A stretch of DNA of 64,000 bases from positions 682,001 to 746,000 of the forward strand of contig CAVXSF010000009.1 of assembly GCA_963764345.1 (NCBI GenBank), written 5' to 3'. This document shows positions 17,341 to 25,129 of this stretch, piece by piece. Numbering within the stretch: the stretch's first letter is position 1; each line of letters begins with the position of its first letter. The notes under the pieces were generated by a model. The model was not told the origin of the DNA. It made no database searches and saw only the letters and a program-made list of their open reading frames with translations. The translations under genes were made by a program, and so were the position numbers. The stretch is from DASQZK01 sp963764345 (GTDB lineage Bacteria; Bacteroidota; Bacteroidia; Bacteroidales; GCA-2748055).

Positions 17341-17524
17341 CCCGGATTTCTAAGGTAAATATACTATGATATCCGGGACGCGGGTTCGGATGGAAACAAC
17401 CGGGCCTCCCGAAGGAACGAAGGTTCCCGAATTGGAAAGAGGTAGACAGCATTTTGTTGCAAGGAGGAACAAATCGCACTTTGTTTCTCTGATCCAAACG
17501 GGTGGCCGGTCCAAAAATAAACCT
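17341..17524 (+). ncRNA. Possible structured leader of the molybdenum-cofactor operon
   Basis: This 184-base leader is GC-rich against AT-rich upstream DNA and full of potential stems. CCCGGAT (17341-17347) pairs with ATCCGGG (17371-17377). CGGG-CCT-CCCG lies at 17401-17411. GGAAC-GAAG-GTTCC is at 17414-17427. AACAAA pairs with TTTGTT across a six-base loop near 17468-17486. The position directly before a cofactor-biosynthesis operon suggests an RNA regulatory element. I cannot match it with confidence to the known Moco RNA motif, and some stems could be chance in GC-rich DNA. Confidence 0.3.
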
Positions 17525-18256
17525 ATGGACTGGATTTTTTTTGTTACGCTTTTCGTAGTGGCCTTCCTTTACAGTTCCGTTGGACACGGTGGAGGAAGCG
17601 GATACCTGGCCATCATGGCATTATGGGCATTTTCTCCCCTGGTGATGAAAACCTCCGCCCTGACCCTCAATCTTTTTGTATCGAGCGTAGCTTTTTATAA
17701 CTTTTACCGTGCCGGGTATTTCAGATGGAAAATCCTGTTACCGTTTATCCTTACTTCTGTTCCCCTGGCGTGGATGGGTGCTGCCATTCATGTACAACCG
17801 AGAGTTTACAAGATCATCCTTGGGATATTCCTGTTTATTGCCACGCTAAGGATGATCATACAGACCAACACGCCCGAAGGTGAAACCCGTCCCCTTCCCT
17901 TTTACATCGGATTAATTACAGGAGCTTTTCTGGGCTTCTTTTCTGGAATGATCGGCATTGGCGGTGGGATCATTCTCAGTCCGCTTCTGATCCTCATGCG
18001 CTGGTCTACGGTCAAGGAAGCCGCTGCTATTTCTGCCGCTTTTATTTTCCTTAACTCAGCCAGCGGACTGACTTCAACCATCTTTTCAACTACCGGGGCC
18101 AGCTGGGCAGAACATATTGCCGTAATGATCTTTATCACCATTCTGGGAGGACTGCTGGGAAGCTATTCCGGAAGTTTCAGGATATCAGGCCCAAAACTGA
18201 AGTATATGCTGGCAGGTGTCCTCTTTATCGCGAGTTTTAAATTATTTTTATACTGA
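17525..18256 (+). CDS. TauE/SafE-family membrane permease
   Basis: 243 residues from the ATG at 17525 (MDWIFFVTLF). The frame is open upstream to 17366, but that part has the character of leader RNA. About seven or eight hydrophobic helices occur in two halves, each with the family's Gly-rich motif: SSVGHGGGSGYLAIMAL near the start and GMIGIGGGIILSPLL in the middle. TauE/SafE proteins move sulfite, sulfoacetate and other small anions. It is the first gene of a molybdenum-cofactor operon, and its stop overlaps the next start by one base. Transport of molybdate, tungstate or a sulfur oxyanion is therefore a fair inference; no modABC transporter is present. Confidence 0.82.
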   Translation: MDWIFFVTLFVVAFLYSSVGHGGGSGYLAIMALWAFSPLVMKTSALTLNLFVSSVAFYNFYRAGYFRWKILLPFILTSVPLAWMGAAIHVQPRVYKIILGIFLFIATLRMIIQTNTPEGETRPLPFYIGLITGAFLGFFSGMIGIGGGIILSPLLILMRWSTVKEAAAISAAFIFLNSASGLTSTIFSTTGASWAEHIAVMIFITILGGLLGSYSGSFRISGPKLKYMLAGVLFIASFKLFLY

Positions 18257-18801
18257 TGAAGACCTTAAAAAACTGGATTATCATCGCCGGAAACGGAAGG
18301 AACACCGGAAAGACAACACTTGCCTGCCAGATTATCAGTGCAAATAAGGGTTATGGGGTTACGGGCATTAAGATCTCCCCGCATCATCATACTCTCAGAG
18401 GAACAGAAGAAATCATTTTTCAGGATTCCGGTTTTTGCATTATCAGGGAAAAGACCATCTCCCAAAAAGACAGCTCCAGAATGCTTCAGGCTGGTGCTCA
18501 TGAAGTATATTACGTTCAGTGTCCCGACGATTCACTGCAGGAAATGTTCTTTCATCTTGAAAAACTTACAGCGGGCCGGCCGGTAGTTTGCGAATCGGGC
18601 GGATTAAGAAAAATGGTATGTCCCGGGGCTTTTATTATGGTCCTGTCCGGACAGAATAGCGGTAAAGCCGGGATCGCCGGGAAAATCCTTCAGGCAGATA
18701 TTCTCACGGATCTTGACAGCATCGGGAACCAGAATCCGGATCTGGAATTTCATTTCCAAAATAATGAATGGAAACACGCTTTGACCTATGATACGATTTG
18801 A
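18256..18801 (+). CDS. MobB-like P-loop nucleotide-binding protein
   Basis: 181 residues beginning IIIAGNGRNTGKTTLACQII, a Walker A motif (GNGRNTGKTT) at about 12-21. It is followed by GVTGIKISPHHH, the position where MobB has its conserved KxxxHH. No helicase or transporter features are seen. Family knowledge: MobB is a GTP-binding adaptor that aids dinucleotide attachment to molybdopterin. Sequence similarity is weak outside the P-loop, so the call rests partly on its place between the permease and moeA, with overlaps at both ends (1 and 14 bases). Confidence 0.6.
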   Translation: MKTLKNWIIIAGNGRNTGKTTLACQIISANKGYGVTGIKISPHHHTLRGTEEIIFQDSGFCIIREKTISQKDSSRMLQAGAHEVYYVQCPDDSLQEMFFHLEKLTAGRPVVCESGGLRKMVCPGAFIMVLSGQNSGKAGIAGKILQADILTDLDSIGNQNPDLEFHFQNNEWKHALTYDTI

Positions 18802-19963
18802 AGAAGCCAGGGAAATGATCGAACATCTAAGGTATGAACCTGTGGTGGAGACTGCAGACCTTCAGGATGCATTATACAGGGTATTGGCCGGGGACGTTCG
18901 CGCGGATATGGACATGCCGCCTTTCGACAAATCGGCTATGGACGGATTTGCCTGCCGCCGGGAAGATCTGGACCATCCTCTGAAAGTCGTTGAAACGATT
19001 GCAGCAGGACAGGATTCAGGGGTGGTCATCCGCCATGGTGAATGCGCCAGGATCATGACCGGTGCCAGGGTACCTGAAGGCGCAGACTGCGTGATCATGT
19101 TTGAGGATACCAATACGGCCGGCGACGGACAGACCGTTTTCACGGCAAAAAAGACCTCATCCAATATTTGTTACCACGGAGAAGATGTCCGTTCAGGTGA
19201 CCTTTTAGTAAAAAAAGGCACCCTTCTGGAGCCCAGGCATATGGCATCACTGGCCGGGATGGGATATACACATCCAAAAGTTTTCCGCAGACCCCAAACA
19301 GGAATTTTCGTCACGGGAGACGAACTGGTGGAAGCAGGTGTAAGACCTTCAGGAACAAAAATAAGAAACAGTAATGGTCCGCAGCTGGAGGCCCAGTGCA
19401 GATCGATGTACATACCGGTGAAAAATTATGGCATCATCGGTGACTCAAAAAAGGAACTCCGCGCAGCCCTGGATCGGTCAGTAAAAGAAAATAACGTTAC
19501 CCTTATTTCAGGGGGCGTTTCCATGGGTGACTTTGATTTTATGCCTGAAATTATTAAGGAGGCTGGCTTTGATATTCATTTTCACGGTATAAAAGCCAAA
19601 CCGGGCAAACGAACACTTTTTGCTGGGAGGGATAATCATTTTGTGTTCGGGCTGCCGGGGAATCCGGTATCGGCAATGGTGCAGTTTGAGATGCTGGTAA
19701 AACCTCTTCTTCTTTTAATGCAGGGAGCCGAATGTCTGCCGGCGATGGAAGAATTCCGGATCAACAGTGATTACCCGGTCAAAAATACTGAACGAACGTC
19801 TTTTATACCGGTCGTCATTCATGCGAATGGCACAGTTGATCCAGTGGAATACCACGGTTCGGCGCATATTTTTGCCTATAATAATGCCAACGGATTTATG
19901 GAGATACCTTTAGGGGTTGGGATGATCAGGGAAGGAGAAACAGTGCATGTTAGACGCTTATAA
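18788..19963 (+). CDS. moeA: Molybdopterin molybdenumtransferase
   Basis: 391 residues, the normal MoeA length. Inserts molybdate into adenylylated molybdopterin. Motifs seen: PPFDKSAMDGFACR near 43, ARIMTGARVPEGADCVIMFED, IFVTGDELVEAG, the MoaB-like LISGGVSMGDFDFMPE, and HGIKAKPGKR followed by VFGLPGNPVSAMVQFEMLV. It overlaps the MobB-like gene (14 bases) and moaA (17 bases), so translation is likely coupled. Confidence 0.93.
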   Translation: MIRFEEAREMIEHLRYEPVVETADLQDALYRVLAGDVRADMDMPPFDKSAMDGFACRREDLDHPLKVVETIAAGQDSGVVIRHGECARIMTGARVPEGADCVIMFEDTNTAGDGQTVFTAKKTSSNICYHGEDVRSGDLLVKKGTLLEPRHMASLAGMGYTHPKVFRRPQTGIFVTGDELVEAGVRPSGTKIRNSNGPQLEAQCRSMYIPVKNYGIIGDSKKELRAALDRSVKENNVTLISGGVSMGDFDFMPEIIKEAGFDIHFHGIKAKPGKRTLFAGRDNHFVFGLPGNPVSAMVQFEMLVKPLLLLMQGAECLPAMEEFRINSDYPVKNTERTSFIPVVIHANGTVDPVEYHGSAHIFAYNNANGFMEIPLGVGMIREGETVHVRRL

Positions 19964-20747
19964 CAGAAATATCAACTATCTCAGGATTTCGGTAACAGAC
20001 CGGTGCAATCTCAGATGCAGGTACTGTATGCCGGAAGAAGGAATCCCCCTGCTTAAACACGAGGAGATCCTGAGCTTCGAGGAAATTCTTGAGTTTGTAA
20101 AAACAGCGGTCAGCCACGGTATTGATAAAGTGAGGATAACAGGAGGAGAACCCCTGGTACGAAAAGGTATTGCGGAATTTATCGGAAGACTCTCTGACAT
20201 CGAAGGTATACGGGATCTGGGCATGACAACTAACGGGCTTCTCCTGGAGAAATATGCGAAAGACCTGAAACATGCGGGATTGCACCGTGTCAATATCAGC
20301 CTGGATACGATGGACCCGGTAAAATACAGGGAGATCACCCGTCTGGGTGACCTTGAGAGAGTCCTTAACGGAATTGAAGCCGCTGACAAGGCAGGGTTTT
20401 TTCCGATTAAATTAAACTGCGTGGTCAAAACCTCAAGGATGGAAAAGGATGCGGTTGATGTAGCTGCTTTTGCCGAAACACATGGGTATGAGGTCCGCTT
20501 TATCAGGGAAATGGATCTTGCCAAAGGTAAATTCTACCAGGTGGATGGCGGCGAAGGCGGTAAATGCAGCAGTTGTAACCGTATAAGGCTGACGGCCACA
20601 GGGGATGTGAGACCCTGCCTGTTCAACCCGGCAGCCTATAACATCCGCCGGATGGGTAATGAAGAAGCCTTCCTGGCAGCCCTCAGAAATAAGCCTGCCT
20701 GTGGCACCATAAATACAACAGGCTATTTTTCTATCATTGGAGGTTAA
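19947..20747 (+). CDS. moaA: GTP 3',8-cyclase, compact form
   Basis: Radical-SAM enzyme for the first step of molybdopterin synthesis. The radical-SAM motif is CNLRCRYCMPEEG (about 17-29), followed by KVRITGGEPLVRKG. The second cluster is C-x2-C-x13-C in GGKCSSCNRIRLTATGD and PCLFN. The protein ends in Gly-Gly, the tail needed for catalysis. It is only 266 residues against about 320-340 for typical MoaA. The missing block lies between VRFIREMDL and the second cluster. All cluster ligands and the CNRxR arginines remain, so activity is plausible. A GGAG Shine-Dalgarno sits 10 bases before the ATG. Confidence 0.88.
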   Translation: MLDAYNRNINYLRISVTDRCNLRCRYCMPEEGIPLLKHEEILSFEEILEFVKTAVSHGIDKVRITGGEPLVRKGIAEFIGRLSDIEGIRDLGMTTNGLLLEKYAKDLKHAGLHRVNISLDTMDPVKYREITRLGDLERVLNGIEAADKAGFFPIKLNCVVKTSRMEKDAVDVAAFAETHGYEVRFIREMDLAKGKFYQVDGGEGGKCSSCNRIRLTATGDVRPCLFNPAAYNIRRMGNEEAFLAALRNKPACGTINTTGYFSIIGG

Positions 20748-20775
20748 CTATTTAAAAATTTCAAATACACCGCAT

Positions 20776-21333
20776 ATGAAGGAGCTCTCACATACCGATA
20801 AGAAAGGCCGTGCATCCATGGTCGACACCGGACAAAAGCCTGTCCAGCACAGAAAAGCCACAGCTGAAGGCATCATCCGCCTACAGGAAGGAACTCTTAA
20901 ACTGATCAGGGAAAACGAGATCAAAAAGGGAGACGTCCTCAGCATCTCTGAATTTGCAGGGATACAAGGCGGAAAGCATACATCCGGACTGATCCCTCTA
21001 TGCCATCCCCTGTTGATCAACAAAATGGACGTGAGGGCAGAGATGGTTGCAGACGGGGTAAAAATCACCTCCGAAGTACGGTGTAACGGCCAGACCGGCG
21101 TTGAGATGGAAGCCCTGACGGCCGTAAGTATTGCCCTGCTTACCGTTTATGACATGTGCAAAGCTGTCGACAAAACGATGACTATCGGAGAGATCAGGCT
21201 GGTTTCAAAAATCAAAGGAAGACCTGTAAACGGAAAAAGATGGCAAACAAGGAACATACAACTACTGTGCAAATTAAAAGTGTCAATATATCAACCGAAA
21301 AAGGCACGGTTAAAAATCCCGTTGACACAATAA
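20776..21333 (+). CDS. moaC: Cyclic pyranopterin monophosphate synthase
   Basis: Acts with MoaA to form cyclic pyranopterin monophosphate. 185 residues from the ATG at 20776; the frame is open to a TTG at 20737, 13 codons earlier, but that stretch is unlike MoaC. Motifs seen: GRASMVDTGQKPVQHRKATA, GGKHTSGLIPLCHPLLI, NGQTGVEMEALTAVSIALLT, then DMCKAVDKTM. After the usual MoaC end (near VSKIKG) the frame runs on about 30 residues over the start of the MOSC-MogA gene, a 94-base overlap. This extension may be non-essential. Confidence 0.93.
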   Translation: MKELSHTDKKGRASMVDTGQKPVQHRKATAEGIIRLQEGTLKLIRENEIKKGDVLSISEFAGIQGGKHTSGLIPLCHPLLINKMDVRAEMVADGVKITSEVRCNGQTGVEMEALTAVSIALLTVYDMCKAVDKTMTIGEIRLVSKIKGRPVNGKRWQTRNIQLLCKLKVSIYQPKKARLKIPLTQ

Positions 21334-22187
21334 CCCTCGACCACCAGGGTGTGAAATCGGATGCCCATGCCGGCAACTGGCACCGGCAGGTAAGCCTCCT
21401 GGGTGTTGAAAGTATCCGCAAATTTGAGCAGGAAGCAAACAGAACGATCCGGTACGGGGAGTTTGCCGAGAATATCACCACGGAAGGGGCTCTCCTTTAC
21501 AAGATGCACCCGCTGGACCAGCTCAGAAACGATAAGGTAAAGCTTGAAGTCACGCAGATTGGGAAGAAATGTCACGGAGATAATTGCAGCATTTTCAGGG
21601 AAGTTGGGGATTGTGTCATGCCAAAGGAAGGCATTTTTGCACGCGTATTAACCGGGGGCAAAATGGCTGCAGGTGACAGCCTTGAATACCATCCCCACAT
21701 TTATAAAGCCGGCATCATCACACTGAGTGACCGGGCCTCATCTGGAGAATATACCGATATCAGCGGCAGGATCATTGAAAAGAAACTCTCGGGATTTTTC
21801 CGGGAGAGAGACATGGCATTCAGCCATGAACGAACGGTCATCCCTGATGACCCTGATTTGCTCCGTCAGACTCTGGATGCGATGAAGGAGGATAAATACG
21901 ATTTCATTTTTACTACCGGAGGAACAGGCATCGGCCCCCGGGATATTACCCCGGATGTGATCCGCCCCCTGCTCGACAGGGAAATTCCCGGCATTATGGA
22001 CCATATCCGGATAAAATACGGAACGGCATTGCCCCAGGCCCTTCTCAGCCGTTCGGTTGCCGGCGTTATCGCCAAAACCCAGGTATATGCTCTCCCGGGA
22101 AGCCCAAAAGCGGTCGAAGAATACCTCGCTGAAATTCTTAAAATTCTTATTCATGCAACACTGATGATCCATGGACTTGGTCATTAA
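21240..22187 (+). CDS. MOSC domain fused to MogA/MoaB-like molybdopterin adenylyltransferase
   Basis: 315 residues from the ATG at 21240; the upstream in-frame region lies within moaC. Residues about 1-148 form a MOSC-type domain: LDHQGVKSDAHAGNWHRQVSLL, then GEFAENITTEG and GKKCHGDNCSIF with a candidate sulfur-carrying cysteine. Residues about 155-315 are MogA/MoaB-like: AGIITLSDRASSGEYTDISG, FIFTTGGTGIGPRDITPDV and ALPGSPKAVEEYL. MogA activates molybdopterin as the adenylate for MoeA. MOSC domains bind or pass on sulfurated cofactor. The fusion therefore joins two Moco-handling activities and closes the operon. Confidence 0.88.
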   Translation: MANKEHTTTVQIKSVNISTEKGTVKNPVDTITLDHQGVKSDAHAGNWHRQVSLLGVESIRKFEQEANRTIRYGEFAENITTEGALLYKMHPLDQLRNDKVKLEVTQIGKKCHGDNCSIFREVGDCVMPKEGIFARVLTGGKMAAGDSLEYHPHIYKAGIITLSDRASSGEYTDISGRIIEKKLSGFFRERDMAFSHERTVIPDDPDLLRQTLDAMKEDKYDFIFTTGGTGIGPRDITPDVIRPLLDREIPGIMDHIRIKYGTALPQALLSRSVAGVIAKTQVYALPGSPKAVEEYLAEILKILIHATLMIHGLGH

Positions 22188-22540
22188 GGTGAGAAACCGG
22201 TCATGGCACAACGGCATTCAGGGCCACAATTGGAACCTTCGTTGTATTTGGGTTTCATGGTTTTTATTGGCCCTGTGTATGGTCGGTCCTTCTAAGTAAT
22301 AAGATGATATCGTCCCCTATGAAACTCTGTTTTAAGGATGTAAACAGCAAGTGAAAGATTTGGCATATTGAAATCAAAAACTCACCTTTGCATGTCCCAG
22401 GTGAAATAAAACAGGATTGTTGATAAAAGAGATCCCTGTTTTATAAACATTTATCCTGGTCGCACGTAAACTTTTTATATGTTTTGAGAAGACAGATGGG
22501 ATAGACAGGACCCTTCTGAGGACAGTTAAATACCCCAAAA
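22188..22540. other. Intergenic, nothing recognised
   Basis: 353 bases between the Moco operon and the endonuclease gene. I see no gene and no clear terminator. The decamer ATGTAAACAG at 22338-22347 is shared with the arms of the long inverted repeat at 39357-39432. Confidence 0.4.
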
Positions 22541-23896
22541 ATGAAGACCCCTTTTCTGAAATCACTTCAGGTGATTTTCTTATTGCTCTATACTGTACTG
22601 ACATTTGGACAGATCCCGGCAGGATACTACGATCCGGCGCAGGGGCTTACCGGAGACAATCTGAAAGCAGCACTTCACAACATCATTAAAGGCCATAAGG
22701 AATATCCGTATACCTCAACCGGAACGGATGTCTGGGATATTCTTAAACTATCCGATCAGGATCCCGGCAATCCGGCAAATGTGATCCTGTTTTATACCGG
22801 CTGGTCGGTTAATGCCGCCCAGGAATACAATAATGGTAAAGGATGGAACCGTGAACATGTCTGGGCAAAATCAAGGGGCGATTTCGGAACAACGGAAGGT
22901 CCGGGAACCGATTGTCATCATCTCCGACCGGCGGACATTATCGTGAACGATGCGCGTAATAACCGATGGTTCGACAACTGCACCATTCCCTTCGAAAAGG
23001 GGACAACATTCACAGGCTGTTTTTACAGCACCACGGAATGGACATGGGAACCCAGGGATGCCGTCAAAGGCGATGTCGCCCGCATCCTGTTTTACATGGC
23101 CACCCGCTATGAAGGCGATAACGGTGAACCCGATCTCGAGGTGATTGATTATTTTCCCGATGATGACAATACCAAACTGCCCGTTCAGGCTAAACTGAGT
23201 ACCCTGCTGGAATGGAACACGGAAGATCCGGTCGACAGTTTCGAACTTCACCGCAATGAAGTGGTGTACAGCTTCCAGCATAACCGCAATCCTTATATCG
23301 ATCATCCTGAATATGTTAATCTCGTTTTCGGGAATATGACTCCCAATCAGGTTCCCGATATTACCGATATTACCATCTCTCCTGAAAATCCTTTATCCAG
23401 TGAGCCTGTTTATGTCTCTGCCTCGGTAGTCGATCCCGACGGTTCACTCACCAATGTAAGCCTGGACTGGGGACCTTCTGAAACCAATCTGTCCAACGAA
23501 GCCGGCATGATCTATAACGGCAGCCGTTATGTTACCTCGATTACGGCTGAGGATGGTGAAACTGAAATTTTCTACAGGATTTCCGCCACCGATAATTCAG
23601 GCGACTCTGGGAACACAACTATTTTACATTTTGATGTGGGAAGCAGCAACTTGTCTTCCACAACCCCAACCGGAAGTCTCAGGGTCTACCCGAATCCGGC
23701 AAGCGACAAAATCTTCATTTCCGGGCAGAGTGAATACTCAATAAGCATCTATAGCCTGTCGGGACAAGTGATGAAAACCGAAACCGGGAAAACAGTCATA
23801 GACCTGCGTACCCTTCCGGCAGGATTTTATCTCATAAAAGTGAAGGATCTTCATAGCGGAGAGGTCATCAGCAAACCTTTGATTATCTCGAGGTAA
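22541..23896 (+). CDS. Secreted endonuclease I family nuclease with T9SS sorting tail
   Basis: 451 residues. A signal peptide (FLLLYTVLTFGQ) is followed at about 24-255 by an endonuclease I domain. Its active-site region is NREHVWAKSRGDFG with TDCHHLRPAD, and GDVARILFYMATRYEGD follows. Residues about 270-360 are an Ig/cadherin-like spacer (PDITDITISPENPLSSEPVY). The C-terminal 80 residues are a type A T9SS sorting domain: LRVYPNPASDKIFI, then YSLSGQVMKTETG and LPAGFYLIKV. It should be exported across the outer membrane to degrade extracellular DNA or RNA. It is complete and stands alone, convergent with the B12 operon 20 bases away. Confidence 0.9.
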   Translation: MKTPFLKSLQVIFLLLYTVLTFGQIPAGYYDPAQGLTGDNLKAALHNIIKGHKEYPYTSTGTDVWDILKLSDQDPGNPANVILFYTGWSVNAAQEYNNGKGWNREHVWAKSRGDFGTTEGPGTDCHHLRPADIIVNDARNNRWFDNCTIPFEKGTTFTGCFYSTTEWTWEPRDAVKGDVARILFYMATRYEGDNGEPDLEVIDYFPDDDNTKLPVQAKLSTLLEWNTEDPVDSFELHRNEVVYSFQHNRNPYIDHPEYVNLVFGNMTPNQVPDITDITISPENPLSSEPVYVSASVVDPDGSLTNVSLDWGPSETNLSNEAGMIYNGSRYVTSITAEDGETEIFYRISATDNSGDSGNTTILHFDVGSSNLSSTTPTGSLRVYPNPASDKIFISGQSEYSISIYSLSGQVMKTETGKTVIDLRTLPAGFYLIKVKDLHSGEVISKPLIISR

Positions 23897-23915
23897 AATG
23901 AAAGCGGTCGTAATA

Positions 23916-25064
23916 TCAGGGTGACCCGGGAAAATAAAATGCACCGGGGATAATCCCGACCCTTACAGTATCTTCAGGTGATCCGTCTGCAGAAAAACGG
24001 TACACCACACCCTGCTGAACATTGTCGACGGCATCGCCAACGTAAACTTCAGAGGTTACCGGATCAATGCCGATACTGTAAAACAACTGGTGGGCATCAG
24101 CATGAACGAAAGGCTCCACAGGTAAGGATGCAGCGTCAACCGGCATTCTCCAGACATCACCATTGATAAAGTAGAGCGTATCCCGGGTGGAATTAATATG
24201 CAACTCCGACGGCCAGTAATCACTGTCCAGTATGAAAATTCTTTCGATCGTGCGGGTAATCGGATCGATACGCACCAGCCCGGGCTGTTCATCACCGTAG
24301 GCACTGTTCTCATAGCCCCCGTCACAGATTACCCACAACTTATCATTCTTATCCAGGATCATCGAAGAAGGCTGTTTCAGCACTTCGATGGAATCCACTA
24401 CCTCATCCTGTTCAGGGTCAATCACCAGTATTTTATTATCATAGCTGTAACAGTTGGTGAAAATGTATTTATCCCATCTTATAAACTGTTCCGTCGGGTG
24501 CTGGTAAAATTCACCCGAATGATTGTCCGTATTAATCATTCCGGTTATGGTATTGTTTTCAGGATCGACGATGCTGATGGCTTTGGCATACAGATCGCTT
24601 ACATAGGCTTTCTCCTCCGAAAGAAAATACATATATCTCGGAGATGTAAGACCGGTGATCCTTGAGGTGAATTCAAAGGCATTCAGGGCCGGATATTTGC
24701 CCATATTCATGATCATGACCTTTCCCGAATTATTGACAACCACATAAAGCAGACCATCATGAAAGCTGCAGGAATAAGCGACATCACCCAGGGGGAACCC
24801 GTTTTGATTGTAAAATACATCATTCTGCACTTTGCGGGATGAAGCATCATAATAACTGATGGAAGAATTCCCGTACATAAAATTGCCTTCGTTAAGAATG
24901 ATGACCGGGTGACCCTGCTGAACAGACGTGATACTGATATCCGGTTTATGACGTTCAACCCAGGTCTCATCATGCATACATGAGGTCATGGTTAAAGCGA
25001 TGGACATGATCAGGAGAGGTGCACAAATGCGCCCGGATTTTATTCTCTTCAACAGTGTCTTCAT
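23916..25064 (-). CDS. BtuG-like beta-propeller surface lipoprotein (DUF5074/YncE-like)
   Basis: 382 residues. Lipobox (MTSC) near residue 29, then repeated YncE-like beta-propeller blades: VIILNEGNFMYGNSSISYYD, YVSDLYAKAISIVDPENNTI, KILVIDPEQDEVVDSIEV and PSSMILDKNDKLWVICDGG. Family knowledge: in Bacteroides the lipoprotein BtuG is a seven-bladed propeller of this type. It sits on top of BtuB and binds cobalamin extremely tightly. Here it is the last gene of a three-gene operon after a BtuB-like receptor, and the operon is preceded by a cobalamin riboswitch. The B12-binding role is therefore well supported by context, though the binding residues cannot be assigned by eye. Confidence 0.82.
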   Translation of the reverse strand: MKTLLKRIKSGRICAPLLIMSIALTMTSCMHDETWVERHKPDISITSVQQGHPVIILNEGNFMYGNSSISYYDASSRKVQNDVFYNQNGFPLGDVAYSCSFHDGLLYVVVNNSGKVMIMNMGKYPALNAFEFTSRITGLTSPRYMYFLSEEKAYVSDLYAKAISIVDPENNTITGMINTDNHSGEFYQHPTEQFIRWDKYIFTNCYSYDNKILVIDPEQDEVVDSIEVLKQPSSMILDKNDKLWVICDGGYENSAYGDEQPGLVRIDPITRTIERIFILDSDYWPSELHINSTRDTLYFINGDVWRMPVDAASLPVEPFVHADAHQLFYSIGIDPVTSEVYVGDAVDNVQQGVVYRFSADGSPEDTVRVGIIPGAFYFPGSP

Positions 25065-25129
25065 TTTCCCCGGAGATCCCTCATTTTAAGAAAGTCAAAC
25101 GTTTTTTTATTTCAGGTTCAGTCATCCGT

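Noticed and set aside
17341..17524. Firm assignment to the Moco riboswitch class
   Set aside because: Only a loose likeness and favourable position; the conserved core could not be aligned from memory.
19947..20747. Calling moaA a pseudogene because it is short
   Set aside because: All cluster ligands, the CNRIR motif and the C-terminal Gly-Gly are intact and the frame is uninterrupted.
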